From Acetobacter ascendens (GTDB taxonomy: Bacteria; Pseudomonadota; Alphaproteobacteria; Acetobacterales; Acetobacteraceae): DNA of 64,000 bases. The translations under genes were made by a program, and so were the position numbers. Below, piece by piece: positions 9,055 through 17,694 of the stretch (the first letter of the stretch is position 1; each line of letters starts with the position of its first letter). Location of the stretch: assembly GCF_001766235.1 (NCBI RefSeq), contig NZ_CP015164.1, positions 1,287,501 to 1,351,500 on the forward strand, read 5' to 3'. The notes below the pieces were generated by a model that was not told where the DNA came from, made no database searches, and was given only the letters and a program-made list of their open reading frames with translations.

Positions 9055-10145
9055 GCCAATCTTCAAGCATGCCCCGCCACGTTCTTCTCCGCTATCTTTC
9101 CATGGCGTTGCTCACGCGCGTGATTTTTTGTGGCGCCGTTCTTGTCGGACTTCTTGAAATTCTGGCCCTGCTTGAACAAACCACTCCTATTTTACAGCGT
9201 CACTTAGGCGTGCAGGGCATTCTAAGCTTTGCGGCCATGCGTGCACCATTTCTGTTGGCAGGCGCTCTTCCATTAAGTGTGCTGATTGGCGCGCTGCTTA
9301 TGCTCACTCAGATGACATTGGCCAGCGAGATTGCCATCCTGCGTGCCTGCGGCCTTTCTACTTTTGGCCTGTATAAATACCTTATCCCAGCTACGCTCGT
9401 TATTGGCTTTGCCGGTGTTGTGCTGGATGATCAGGTTACGCCTCGGTCTGAGCAGGCCTTGGCCGCATGGTGGAACCGCACAGACCCGCACCCAGAAAAC
9501 GGGCACGCCTTCTGGTTTCATGATGGCAACCGTATTGCCCACATTGGTTATACGTCTGATGGCGGCAATATGCTGACCAAGGTGGATATCTACATCCGTG
9601 ATGCCAGCGGGCGATTGCAGCAGATTCTCCACGCCAAATCTGCTGACTACACACATACGCGCGGCTGGCTTTTACACAATGTTGATAGCATTACCGTGGA
9701 AGGCGAAAAAACCACACGCCTGCCTTCTGTTCAGGACATGAGTTGGGACACAAGCCTGCACCCGTGGGAGTTTATCCGCCTGTCTGCCGAAAATCCTCCG
9801 CTTTCTTCCACCACCATTCTGGGCATGTTGCGTGGGCGCCTGCCATCCCATACCAGCCCCGGTTTTCTGGAGGCAGGGCTGCTTGAACGCTTCTTGCGTC
9901 CGGCGTCCCTGCTTGTTCTTTTGTTGATTGCGCTGCCCACAATCTATATCCCTCCACGGACAGGAACACGTAGCTGGGTGCCAGTATGGTGCTTGGGCAG
10001 CGGACTATTGTTTATTATTGTGCAGGGTATGCTACGCGCAATGGGAAATGCGGGGTTGCTACCACCGGCAATTGCTACCATACCCGCACTGATTATTTTC
10101 ACACTGGGGGCCATTACTGTGCTCCTGAGGAATGAAACACGATGA
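9051..10145 (+). CDS. lptG: LptG-type lipopolysaccharide export permease
   Basis: A 364-residue partner permease of the same family. Transmembrane helices come at the start (LLTRVIFCGAVLVGLLEIL) and end, with the coupling region LASEIAILRACGLS and a periplasmic domain between. It overlaps lptF by ATGA at 9051-9054 and the hydroxylase downstream by ATGA at 10142-10145. LptG pairs with LptF to form the membrane part of the LPS export ABC transporter; no ATPase is encoded nearby, as is usual for LptB. Whether this is the only lptFG pair in the genome cannot be told from the window, and it matters for the proposal that this pair handles another lipid. Confidence 0.86.
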   Translation: MSQSSSMPRHVLLRYLSMALLTRVIFCGAVLVGLLEILALLEQTTPILQRHLGVQGILSFAAMRAPFLLAGALPLSVLIGALLMLTQMTLASEIAILRACGLSTFGLYKYLIPATLVIGFAGVVLDDQVTPRSEQALAAWWNRTDPHPENGHAFWFHDGNRIAHIGYTSDGGNMLTKVDIYIRDASGRLQQILHAKSADYTHTRGWLLHNVDSITVEGEKTTRLPSVQDMSWDTSLHPWEFIRLSAENPPLSSTTILGMLRGRLPSHTSPGFLEAGLLERFLRPASLLVLLLIALPTIYIPPRTGTRSWVPVWCLGSGLLFIIVQGMLRAMGNAGLLPPAIATIPALIIFTLGAITVLLRNETR

Positions 10146-10927
10146 GCGGAACGCTAAATAACTCGTCGCTTAAAACCGGGCGCAGCTTTGATCTGGGGAA
10201 AATGAACCTCAGGCAGCTTTGGGTGGCGTATCTTACTTACCCAACCATCCTGCTCTATTTTGCGCTGATTATTGCTTCTGCTGCGCTGGCTATTTACTTT
10301 TTTGCTGGCTGGTGGCCAACGCTGGTTTCTATGGTAGCGGTTGTTATTGTGTATCCAGTGGTATGGTACCTGCTGCACCGCTACGTGCTGCATGGCCGTA
10401 TCCTGTATAAAATGAAATGGACGGCTGCCTTGTGGAAGCGCATCCATTTTGACCACCATCAGGATCCGCACCTGCTGGATGTTCTGTTTGGCGCACCTGC
10501 TACAACGTTACCTACCATTGGTGCTGTCACCATCCCCATCGGGTATCTTATTGGTGGCGTTGGGGCTGCGGCTACGGCATTTGGTACGGGCGTTGCCATT
10601 ACCTGCATTTACGAATTCTTCCACTGCATCCAGCACCTCAACTACAAGCCGCGTTCAGGTTGGATCCAGCGTATGAAGGCGCGCCATGTGCTGCACCATT
10701 TCCATGATGAAGATGGAAACTTTGGTATCACCAGCTTTGTAGTAGATCGGATGTTTGGCTCATACTATCTAGATGCCAAGGCCCGTCCCCGTAGCCCCAC
10801 GGTTTTCAACTTGGGCTACGATATTAAGGAAGCCCAACAGTATCCGTGGGTCATGGATCTGACTGGCGCTCCCCCGCGTGATCGCCCCGATGGTGCACGC
10901 CCAACGGAGACCAGGAAAGCGGCATGA
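10142..10927 (+). CDS. Fatty acid / sphingolipid hydroxylase superfamily membrane protein
   Basis: A 261-residue integral membrane di-iron hydroxylase. All histidine clusters are visible: HRYVLHG, HFDHHQDPH, HCIQH and HVLHHFHDE, interleaved with hydrophobic helices (YPTILLYFALIIASAALAIY; TLVSMVAVVIVYPVVWYLL; a glycine-rich pair around residues 120-155). The superfamily covers fatty acid 2-hydroxylases, sphingolipid C4-hydroxylases, sterol desaturases and carotenoid hydroxylases. Acetobacter sphingolipids are reported to carry 2-hydroxy acyl chains, so hydroxylation of the ceramide fatty acid is the favoured inference. It overlaps lptG upstream and the NTP transferase downstream by ATGA on both sides. 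Confidence 0.85.
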   Translation: MSGTLNNSSLKTGRSFDLGKMNLRQLWVAYLTYPTILLYFALIIASAALAIYFFAGWWPTLVSMVAVVIVYPVVWYLLHRYVLHGRILYKMKWTAALWKRIHFDHHQDPHLLDVLFGAPATTLPTIGAVTIPIGYLIGGVGAAATAFGTGVAITCIYEFFHCIQHLNYKPRSGWIQRMKARHVLHHFHDEDGNFGITSFVVDRMFGSYYLDAKARPRSPTVFNLGYDIKEAQQYPWVMDLTGAPPRDRPDGARPTETRKAA

Positions 10928-11730
10928 CCGCTTCCTCTCAAGGCATTACAGCCTTTATTCTGGCAGGCTCTCGCCCCGGCAAGCCAGACCCTGTGGCATT
11001 AGCCGGAGGCGTTTCTCACAAAGCGCTTCTGCCTATTGGCGGGGTGCCCATGCTCTTGAGAGTGATTGATGCACTGCAACAAGTACCTCAAATCACTCGC
11101 ATTGCTGTTTGCATTGAAAACCCGCAGATTATCGCCGCTATCATTCCCGCAGGAATAGACATTATTCCGGCACGGCCTGAAGGCCCCAGCGCAAGCGTGC
11201 TGGCTGGCCTTGCGCGCTATGGCACACCTTTGCTGGTAACCACGGCAGATAATGCCCTGCTCCAGCCAAGCTGGGTGCAGGAATTGCTTAGCCAAAGCCA
11301 CCCGCAAGCCGATCTTGCTGTGGCTGTTGCAGCAGAAACAACTGTAAAGCGGGATGTGCCCAATACGCAGCGCACCTATATCCGGCTTGCCGATCTTGCT
11401 TTTTCTGGCTGCAACCTATTTTTATTCCGCACATCTGTGTCTGCCCGCGTAGCAGACCTATGGCGACATGTAGAAAAAAACCGCAAGCACCCTTTGCGTG
11501 TTGCATGGCTTTTAGGCCCAAGCATTTTGCTGCGCGCCCTTTGTGGCAAGCTGACACGGCGCACGCTTTACCGGCGCATCTATCGCCTCACCAGCGCGAA
11601 AGCAGAACTTGTTCCGCTTTCTGATGGTCGCGCCGCTGTGGATGTAGATAAGCCTGCTGATGTTGTGCTGGCAGAGGAACTTGCCTCCACCCTTCCCGCT
11701 TGTTCCTTCACAAACACACTACAGAAATAA
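10924..11730 (+). CDS. MobA-like NTP transferase domain protein
   Basis: A 268-residue protein with a nucleotidyltransferase fold of the MobA/IspD/GlmU N-domain type. FILAGSRPG opens the domain, HKALLPIGGVPMLLRV carries the substrate-binding lysine, TTADNALL is the metal-binding segment, and AVDVDKPAD lies near the C terminus. An arginine-rich linker around residues 195-220 is unusual. It is the last gene of an operon in which four successive junctions are ATGA overlaps. The enzyme probably activates a small phosphorylated compound with CTP or a similar NTP. An NTP transferase-domain gene is, from memory, also part of the Caulobacter ceramide phosphoglycerate locus; this was not checked. Confidence 0.75.
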   Translation: MTASSQGITAFILAGSRPGKPDPVALAGGVSHKALLPIGGVPMLLRVIDALQQVPQITRIAVCIENPQIIAAIIPAGIDIIPARPEGPSASVLAGLARYGTPLLVTTADNALLQPSWVQELLSQSHPQADLAVAVAAETTVKRDVPNTQRTYIRLADLAFSGCNLFLFRTSVSARVADLWRHVEKNRKHPLRVAWLLGPSILLRALCGKLTRRTLYRRIYRLTSAKAELVPLSDGRAAVDVDKPADVVLAEELASTLPACSFTNTLQK

Positions 11731-11743
11731 ACTTTCTTCAGAT

Positions 11744-12442
11744 TTAGGAGGGCAGCAGCGCATGCAGTGCGGATGGAATGTCCACCATGCTAGCTGCTTG
11801 GCTGTCTGCCTGTGCCGCCAATGCGCTGGAGCCATACCCCCATGCAGCAAACACAAACTTCGCTCCGGCTCCTGTAGCGGCACCATAATCTGGCGGCATA
11901 TCTCCAATCATCACACTGCGAGTAACCTCTCCACCCGCCTGTTTGATTGTCCCCAGTAAATGCGCAGGATCTGGTTTATGGGCTGCAAAACTGTCACCTC
12001 CGCCTATTGCTGCAAAAAGTGGAGTCAGACCAAAATCATCTAAAATACGTCGGGCAGCTACCGCCGGCTTGTTGGTACATACAGCCAGCAACCATCCAGC
12101 ATCTTTCAACTGCTCCAATGCCTGCTGCGTGCCGGGAAATAGGCGTGAAAGCTGCGTGGCCCGTGGTGTATAAAGCTCCATAAATTTTTGTACGGCTTCA
12201 GCCTCCGTAAACGGTAAGACATAAGACTGCGCAGTTATGGCCTTTTGCTTTTCACGCCCTGCATTCAGAACACGTTGCACCAAAGTAGGTACGCCATTGC
12301 CTATCATGGTGCGCACCTCTGCATCTGTCAGGGGTGGAAGATGGCAGATTTCTAGCAGTTCCCGGCTACACGCAGCCAGATCAGGCACGGAATCAAGCAG
12401 CGTGCCATCCATATCAAAAACAGCAAGACGAGGTGTGGACAT
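11744..12442 (-). CDS. gph: Phosphoglycolate phosphatase (HAD family)
   Basis: A 232-residue HAD-superfamily phosphatase. Motif I is FDMDGTLLDS with the nucleophilic aspartate, motif II is AVCTNKP, motif III the lysine in AHKPDP, and motif IV MIGDMPPDY. Length and the helical cap fit Gph, which hydrolyses 2-phosphoglycolate produced during DNA repair or oxygenase side reactions, although HAD substrate calls from sequence are soft. One replacement is notable: motif IV usually reads GD..xD, and here it is GDMPPD, which still keeps both acids. It converges with the NTP transferase gene (13-base gap) and is divergent from glmU. Confidence 0.78.
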   Translation of the reverse strand: MSTPRLAVFDMDGTLLDSVPDLAACSRELLEICHLPPLTDAEVRTMIGNGVPTLVQRVLNAGREKQKAITAQSYVLPFTEAEAVQKFMELYTPRATQLSRLFPGTQQALEQLKDAGWLLAVCTNKPAVAARRILDDFGLTPLFAAIGGGDSFAAHKPDPAHLLGTIKQAGGEVTRSVMIGDMPPDYGAATGAGAKFVFAAWGYGSSALAAQADSQAASMVDIPSALHALLPS

Positions 12443-12524
12443 GCGGTTTTTCCTTGCCGAGTAAATATCTGAAAACTTTTATGATATTGGCATGTTTGTT
12501 TTCCGGTGGGGAGACGTTTGACAC

Positions 12525-13901
12525 ATGCCGGAGCTTGGCTTACCGCATGCTCTTATGACGTCTATTTCCGCACCACGTCCTGCCACGGCGGTTCTTCTGG
12601 CCGCCGGACTGGGCACCCGCATGAAATCTTCCCGCCCTAAAGCCATGCAATCTCTTGGTGGCCGACCAATGTTGGCACATCTGCTTGCCAACGCAGCGGA
12701 GGTATTTGACAGGCTGGTTGTTGTAATCGGCCCAGATATGGAAGAAGTTGCCGAATTGGCAGCCCCCTACCCTGTGGTTGTGCAGCAAGAACGCTTGGGC
12801 ACAGCCCACGCTGCTTTGCAGGCCGAATCCTGGTTTGGTGATGGCGATGTAGCTGTTCTTTATGCAGATAATCCGCTGATTTCAGCAGAAACACTCAACA
12901 GCTTGTTGGAAGAACGCCGCAAGCCAGATGTGGGTTTGGCATTATTAGCCATGCGGCCAGCCGAGCCTGCACGTTATGGCCGCGTTGTTGCCCAAGATGG
13001 CAATGTAAAACGTATTGTGGAATGGGCAGACGCCACATCAGAAGAGCGCGCGATTGACCTGTGCAATGCCGGTGTATTGTGTGCTGATGCCGTAGATTTC
13101 CGTCGCTGGCTGCATAATGTGCGCAATGATAACGCCAAGGGCGAATATTATCTAACAGACGTGGTAGATCTGGCCGTAGCCGATAACGTGCAGGTGCGCG
13201 CGGTAGAAGCCGCAGAAGATGAGCTACGCGGCGTAAATTCCCGTGCAGAGCTCGCGCAGGCAGAAGCCGCCTTGCAAACACGCCTACGCAATAAAGCTAT
13301 GGAAAATGGTGTAACATTGGTTGCGCCAGAAACTGTGTTTCTAAGTGCTGATACACAGATTGAAGCCGATGTATTGATAGAACCCAACGTGTTCTTTGGT
13401 CCGGGTGTCACTGTGCAAAGTGGGGCGGTTATTCGCGCCTTTAGCCACCTAGAAGGATGCGAAGTACAGGCCAATGCGATTATTGGCCCCTATGCGCGCA
13501 TTCGGGAAGGCACCACCATTGGTACTTCTGCACGGGTGGGCAACTTTGTTGAACTCAAGGCTACAACGCTGGGCGAAGGTTCCAAAGCCAATCATCTTAC
13601 ATATCTGGGTAATGCCGAAATTGGCAGTCGCACCAATATTGGCGCAGGCACCATTACCTGCAACTATGATGGCATGTTCAAACACACCTCCACGATTGGA
13701 GACAAAGCCTTCATTGGTTCGGATTCCATTCTTGTGGCGCCCGTGAGCATTGGAGACAATGCTCTGGTAGCGGCAGGCAGTGTCATTACACAAAACGTGC
13801 CAGATGACGCTCTGGCTTTTGGCCGGGCACAGCAGGTGAATAAAGCGGAAATGGGCAGGCTTTTCAAAGAGCGCCTGCAAGCAAAAAAGGAAAACGGCTG
13901 A
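12525..13901 (+). CDS. glmU: Bifunctional GlcNAc-1-P uridylyltransferase / GlcN-1-P acetyltransferase
   Basis: A 458-residue bifunctional enzyme making UDP-GlcNAc for peptidoglycan and lipid A. The N-terminal uridylyltransferase shows LLAAGLGTRMKS, the lysine in RPKAMQSLGG, and VLYADNPLI. The C-terminal half is a left-handed beta helix of hexapeptide repeats with GPYARIREGT, NFVELKATTLGEGSKANHL and NIGAGTITCNYDG, the acetyltransferase active site. The ATG at 12525 has GGGGAG 11 bases upstream; ATG 12555 (MTSISAPRP) is closer to the conserved domain start but has no ribosome site, so the upstream start was kept. The stop overlaps the glmS ATG (TGATG). Confidence 0.95.
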   Translation: MPELGLPHALMTSISAPRPATAVLLAAGLGTRMKSSRPKAMQSLGGRPMLAHLLANAAEVFDRLVVVIGPDMEEVAELAAPYPVVVQQERLGTAHAALQAESWFGDGDVAVLYADNPLISAETLNSLLEERRKPDVGLALLAMRPAEPARYGRVVAQDGNVKRIVEWADATSEERAIDLCNAGVLCADAVDFRRWLHNVRNDNAKGEYYLTDVVDLAVADNVQVRAVEAAEDELRGVNSRAELAQAEAALQTRLRNKAMENGVTLVAPETVFLSADTQIEADVLIEPNVFFGPGVTVQSGAVIRAFSHLEGCEVQANAIIGPYARIREGTTIGTSARVGNFVELKATTLGEGSKANHLTYLGNAEIGSRTNIGAGTITCNYDGMFKHTSTIGDKAFIGSDSILVAPVSIGDNALVAAGSVITQNVPDDALAFGRAQQVNKAEMGRLFKERLQAKKENG

Positions 13902-15724
13902 TGTGTGGGATCTGCGGCGTTGTTGGCCGAAGGCATGCCACCCCTATTGTTTTTGAAGGCCTGCGCCGGTTGGAATATCGGGGCTATGATTCCGCAGGTA
14001 TTGCCACGTTAGTAGATGGGCGTGTTGAACGCCGCCGCGCAGCAGGCAAGCTGGACAACCTTGCTGCACTCCTTAAAGAATCCCCTCTGCCCGGCACCAC
14101 TGGCATTGGCCATACACGCTGGGCCACACATGGTGCCCCCACTGCGTGCAATGCCCACCCTCATGGTACCGAGCGTGTGGCCATTGTGCACAATGGCATT
14201 ATCGAAAATTTTGAAACCCTGCGCCGTGAGCTAGAAGCCGCTGGGCAGGTTTTTGAAACAGAAACCGATAGTGAAACCATCGCCCTGCTGGTGGACTACC
14301 ACCTACAGCAGGGGCTGGAACCCAAGGAAGCCGCCCTGCGCGCGCTGCGTCGCTTGGAAGGTGCATACGCCGTTGCCATAATTTTTGCCTGCCACGAAGG
14401 GCTGATGATTGGCGCATGCCACAGCGCCCCTCTGGCTGTGGGTTTTGGCGACGATGAAATGTTTCTGGGCTCCGATTCACTAGCTCTGGCACCGCTGACC
14501 CGCCGCATCGCCTACATGGAAGATGGGGATTGCGTTGTTATCACCCCCAAGGGCGCTGAGTTCATGAATTTTGAAGGTGCGCCTGTTGAACGCACCATCC
14601 AGCTTACCGCTCTGGCGGCCGGTTCCATCGGCAAAGATGGTTACCGCCATTACATGGAAAAAGAGCTGCACGAACACCCACTGGTGATCGGCCAGACCTT
14701 GCAGCGGATGGTAGATCCGGCTTCTCGCCGCGTTATTTTGCCCGAGCTACCTTTTAACCTGGCAGAAGTGCCCCGTGCAGTTATTACCGCCTGTGGGTCC
14801 GCCTTTTTTGCTGGCATGATTGGCCGCTACTGGCTGGAAGAAATTGCCCGCTTACCCGTGGATATTGATGTTGCCAGCGAGATGCGTTACCGCAACCCGC
14901 CGCTAACAGAAGGATCCTTAGGGCTGTTGATTTCTCAATCTGGGGAAACCGCAGATACACTGGCGGCCCTGCGCAGCCTGCGTGAAAAAGCAATCCACAT
15001 TGTTTCCGTGCTGAATGTTGAGCACAGCACCATGGCGCGGGAAAGCGATGTTGTGCTGGGCACTGTGGCTGGTCCGGAAATTTCTGTGGCATCTACCAAG
15101 GCCTTTACAGCTCAATTAACCGTATTGGCGTGCCTGACCATTGCCACAGCCCGCGCACGCGGCAAACTAGATACACTGGCAGAAGAACATCTGGTGAGTG
15201 CTCTGTTGGACCTCCCCAGCCGTGCAGCGGAAGTGTTCAACCAGACAGATGCTATTCGCGCCATGGCACAAGTTGTGGTGGAAGCACGTGACGTTCTGTA
15301 TCTGGGCCGTGGCAGCATGTTCCCCGTTGCCATGGAAGGCGCGCTCAAGCTGAAGGAAATTTCCTACATTCACGCAGAAGCATATGCTGCTGGTGAAATG
15401 AAGCACGGACCTATTTCCCTTATTGATCGCACTGTGCCTATCGTGGCTACAGTGCCATCCAACGCATTGTTTGAAAAAACGCTTTCAAACTTGCAGGAAG
15501 CTAAAGCACGCGGAGGCCGCCTGCTGGTATTTACCGATACCAAAGGTGCTGAACGTGTTTCTGCCATTGCAGAACAGATGGTGGTTCTGCCCCACGTGCA
15601 TGATTTTGTAGCCCCCATTCTACAAACCATTCCGGTGCAGATGCTCGCTTATGAGGTTGCTGTACTGAAAGGCACAGACGTGGATCAACCACGAAACCTC
15701 GCAAAATCTGTGACTGTGGAATAA
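13901..15724 (+). CDS. glmS: Glutamine-fructose-6-phosphate aminotransferase
   Basis: A 607-residue isomerising GlcN-6-P synthase. Cys2 in MCGICGVVG is the N-terminal glutaminase nucleophile exposed after Met removal; HTRWATHG and HNGIIENFE line the glutamine site. Two SIS sugar-isomerase domains follow (TACGSAFFAGMI; SQSGETADT; VASTKAFTAQ), and the C terminus ends in DQPRNLAKSVTVE. It produces glucosamine-6-phosphate, feeding GlmM and GlmU. It overlaps glmU by one base, so two steps of UDP-GlcNAc synthesis are co-translated. No glmS ribozyme-type leader is possible in this arrangement. A strong terminator follows. Confidence 0.96.
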   Translation: MCGICGVVGRRHATPIVFEGLRRLEYRGYDSAGIATLVDGRVERRRAAGKLDNLAALLKESPLPGTTGIGHTRWATHGAPTACNAHPHGTERVAIVHNGIIENFETLRRELEAAGQVFETETDSETIALLVDYHLQQGLEPKEAALRALRRLEGAYAVAIIFACHEGLMIGACHSAPLAVGFGDDEMFLGSDSLALAPLTRRIAYMEDGDCVVITPKGAEFMNFEGAPVERTIQLTALAAGSIGKDGYRHYMEKELHEHPLVIGQTLQRMVDPASRRVILPELPFNLAEVPRAVITACGSAFFAGMIGRYWLEEIARLPVDIDVASEMRYRNPPLTEGSLGLLISQSGETADTLAALRSLREKAIHIVSVLNVEHSTMARESDVVLGTVAGPEISVASTKAFTAQLTVLACLTIATARARGKLDTLAEEHLVSALLDLPSRAAEVFNQTDAIRAMAQVVVEARDVLYLGRGSMFPVAMEGALKLKEISYIHAEAYAAGEMKHGPISLIDRTVPIVATVPSNALFEKTLSNLQEAKARGGRLLVFTDTKGAERVSAIAEQMVVLPHVHDFVAPILQTIPVQMLAYEVAVLKGTDVDQPRNLAKSVTVE

Positions 15725-15732
15725 ATACAAAA

Positions 15733-15764
15733 AGGCCCCTATCTACACAGATAGGGGCCTTTTT
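15733..15764. terminator. Rho-independent terminator, glmS end
   Basis: A perfect 12-base stem (AGGCCCCTATCT at 15733-15744, AGATAGGGGCCT at 15749-15760) with a four-base loop is followed by TTTT and preceded by AAAAA. It terminates glmUS on the plus strand and, being symmetrical, can also end the convergent DUF3108 gene that stops at 15767. Confidence 0.9.
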
Positions 15765-15766
15765 AT

Positions 15767-16600
15767 TTAGGGCTGCTGCTGGGGTTTCCCCTCCAGCTCC
15801 ACCATAATGTGACCAATTTTGGGGCTATCCACCTCTATTCTGGTTGCCACCATGCCGATCTGGGGAATGTTCTCAAACCAGACACGCCCCTGTTGCGGCT
15901 TTCTGGCTTTGCGATCTGCGCTGGACAATTTGAAGCCCTTGATTTGCTGCGCCACAAAATTGCAGCGTAAGCCATCTTCTCCCCAATCTTTTGATGCGCC
16001 ATCTGGCAAAGGCTGAACGCCTTCTGTTTGCACCTGCAATGTGCTTAAGCGTACACCATCAAACACCTTAACCGCGCCATTGCCGCAGCCCTGCCCTTCC
16101 TGCACCTTGTGCAAAAGCACCATTAGGATAGCCACATTATCTACCGCGCCTTTGCGCTCATCTGGCAAAATCTGTTCGCGATCGGTTTCTACTGGCTCCA
16201 TTGTCTGCACATCCGGTATGTCCTGTTTATAGGCAATGGATAGATGCCTGTTTTTACCACGAGACCAGCCTGCACTTTCATAGCTTTCTGGTTCGGGCAT
16301 GCCGTTATCGTAAAAATGGCCCTGCGCACGCAGGTTGATATTGGTTTTCATGAAAAGCTGGAGCAATCCGCCCGTCTTGCTTTGGGCTGCTACGCTATAT
16401 TGGTTCCCGCTTAGGCGATAAGCGCTGTTAATGGTCATAACATGCAGGCCATGTGCATACACAAAATAACGCACCACTGTTTGCGGGGCAGAAACCGCGC
16501 TCGCATATGGTGTTGCCAGCACCCCTCCGGCCCCAAGCAACAGACTTATGGCACTGGCTTTGACAAAACGATGCTTAAATAACAGATGCAAAAAAGACAT
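15767..16600 (-). CDS. DUF3108 family periplasmic protein
   Basis: A 277-residue exported protein. Residues 1-35 form a signal peptide: a basic start (KHRF), a hydrophobic stretch SAISLLLGAGGVLA, and an Ala-rich cleavage zone ending near YASAVSA. The mature part has the beta-rich character of DUF3108 proteins, with an FVYAHGLHVMTINSAYRL opening and a C-terminal FENIPQIGMVATRIEV strand pair. The function of DUF3108 is not established; related proteins are envelope-associated. It ends at the glmS terminator and is preceded by iclR in the same direction with a 21-base gap, so the two may be co-transcribed. Confidence 0.7.
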   Translation of the reverse strand: MSFLHLLFKHRFVKASAISLLLGAGGVLATPYASAVSAPQTVVRYFVYAHGLHVMTINSAYRLSGNQYSVAAQSKTGGLLQLFMKTNINLRAQGHFYDNGMPEPESYESAGWSRGKNRHLSIAYKQDIPDVQTMEPVETDREQILPDERKGAVDNVAILMVLLHKVQEGQGCGNGAVKVFDGVRLSTLQVQTEGVQPLPDGASKDWGEDGLRCNFVAQQIKGFKLSSADRKARKPQQGRVWFENIPQIGMVATRIEVDSPKIGHIMVELEGKPQQQP

Positions 16601-16621
16601 TAGAAAGTCCCTTTGGAATCA

Positions 16622-17419
16622 TCAGGAAAAATCCTGCCGTTCCCCACGATAACCCAAACGGATAGAAACAGCCTGCGCCAACCCCGCAGCCATATTGCCC
16701 AATTGCGCAACCGTGAAACGGCTTAATTCTGTTTGGGGCAGGCTGATGCCAATACCAGCTACAGTCTGCCCGGAATGATCTTTTATAGAGGCTGCAAAGC
16801 ACCACAGCCCTTCATGCACCTGTTCATCATCCACTGCGTATCCTCTGTCACGAATTTCTGCGATTTCACGCACCAATGTCGTTACGGAACAAATACCGTT
16901 AGGCGTAAGTGGTTCTGACCATGTGGAAACAGGATTAAGGGTCAGCCATTCTCTGAAAGACGTATCATCCATACCAGCTAGCATGGCATTACCTGTGGCC
17001 GTAAATATGGCAGGCAAGCGCATTCCCACCCTAAAAGATGCTCCAAGAACTGTAGCGCTATTGCGGCAGGCCACGTACACAACCTCCGCCCCCTCCAGCA
17101 TGGTTAACGTTACTGTAAAGGCATCCAGATCGGCACGATTCTCCAGCACGTGGTAGAATTCCGTTACCAGATCCCGCTTTTCTGTCACATCTCCGGCCCA
17201 GTCTAACAGGCGCGTGCCTAGTCTGTAGCCCTGAGATGCATTTTTCTCCAGCAGCCCCAGTTCTACCATAACTGCTAGCAGGCCATGTACCGTGCTGCGC
17301 GGCAAATCAAGCTGGCGCGCCACATCTGCGGCCAGAGGTGGCCTAATGGAAGCCTTCACCATATCAAGAATACGAACGGCCCGCCGCAATGCGGGAACCG
17401 TGTCCTGCGATTTGGACAT
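16622..17419 (-). CDS. IclR family transcriptional regulator
   Basis: A 265-residue regulator. An N-terminal winged helix-turn-helix (ARQLDLPRSTVHGLLAVMVELGLL, given here in two parts as residues about 37-60) is followed by the IclR effector-binding domain: GMRLPAIFTATGNAMLAG is the typical region after the linker, and GYAVDDEQVHEGLWCFAA carries the late signature. IclR proteins respond to small organic acids or aromatic compounds and often control a neighbouring catabolic gene. No such gene is adjacent; the neighbours are DUF3108 and, divergently, glutathione peroxidase. The regulated target is unknown. A good promoter with a palindrome lies directly upstream. Confidence 0.88.
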   Translation of the reverse strand: MSKSQDTVPALRRAVRILDMVKASIRPPLAADVARQLDLPRSTVHGLLAVMVELGLLEKNASQGYRLGTRLLDWAGDVTEKRDLVTEFYHVLENRADLDAFTVTLTMLEGAEVVYVACRNSATVLGASFRVGMRLPAIFTATGNAMLAGMDDTSFREWLTLNPVSTWSEPLTPNGICSVTTLVREIAEIRDRGYAVDDEQVHEGLWCFAASIKDHSGQTVAGIGISLPQTELSRFTVAQLGNMAAGLAQAVSIRLGYRGERQDFS

Positions 17420-17444
17420 GCTTTTTCTTATTTTCCTTGTTGAC

Positions 17445-17491
17445 AGAGAGGTCCGATCTCTTCATTATTCCAAATACGGGATCGAGTTCAA
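17445..17491 (-). promoter_or_regulatory. Putative iclR promoter with palindromic operator
   Basis: On the minus strand TTGAAC (17491-17486) and AATAAT (17469-17464) are separated by 16 bases, a good sigma-70 type promoter reading into the IclR gene. Just downstream lies a 5-base-arm palindrome, AGAGA-N7-TCTCT (17445-17461), placed where an autoregulator would block transcription. The elements were found by eye; binding is inferred. Confidence 0.45.
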
Positions 17492-17539
17492 TATAATGAA
17501 CAATAAAAATCAGAACCGATCTTGCCGCGCAGAAGACAC

Positions 17540-17589
17540 AGTGGAAGCCTGAAAAACAAGAACCCGAAAACGGGCAGCGGGCTTCCACT
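17540..17589. other. Nested inverted repeat between iclR and gpx
   Basis: AGTGGAAGCC (17540-17549) pairs with GGCTTCCACT (17580-17589), a perfect 10-base stem. Inside it a second hairpin, CCCG-AAAA-CGGG, lies at about 17563-17574. No T run follows closely, so it does not look like a plain terminator. It falls within the leader or promoter region of the glutathione peroxidase gene. Confidence 0.5.
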
Positions 17590-17694
17590 TCTTCAATTCG
17601 GCATTATGCCGTAAATAAATGCACCAAAATCTCGCTCCCTTTTCCTTCCTGCGCTACAGATAAAGCCTTTCCTGCACCATAGCAGCAAAAGGGC

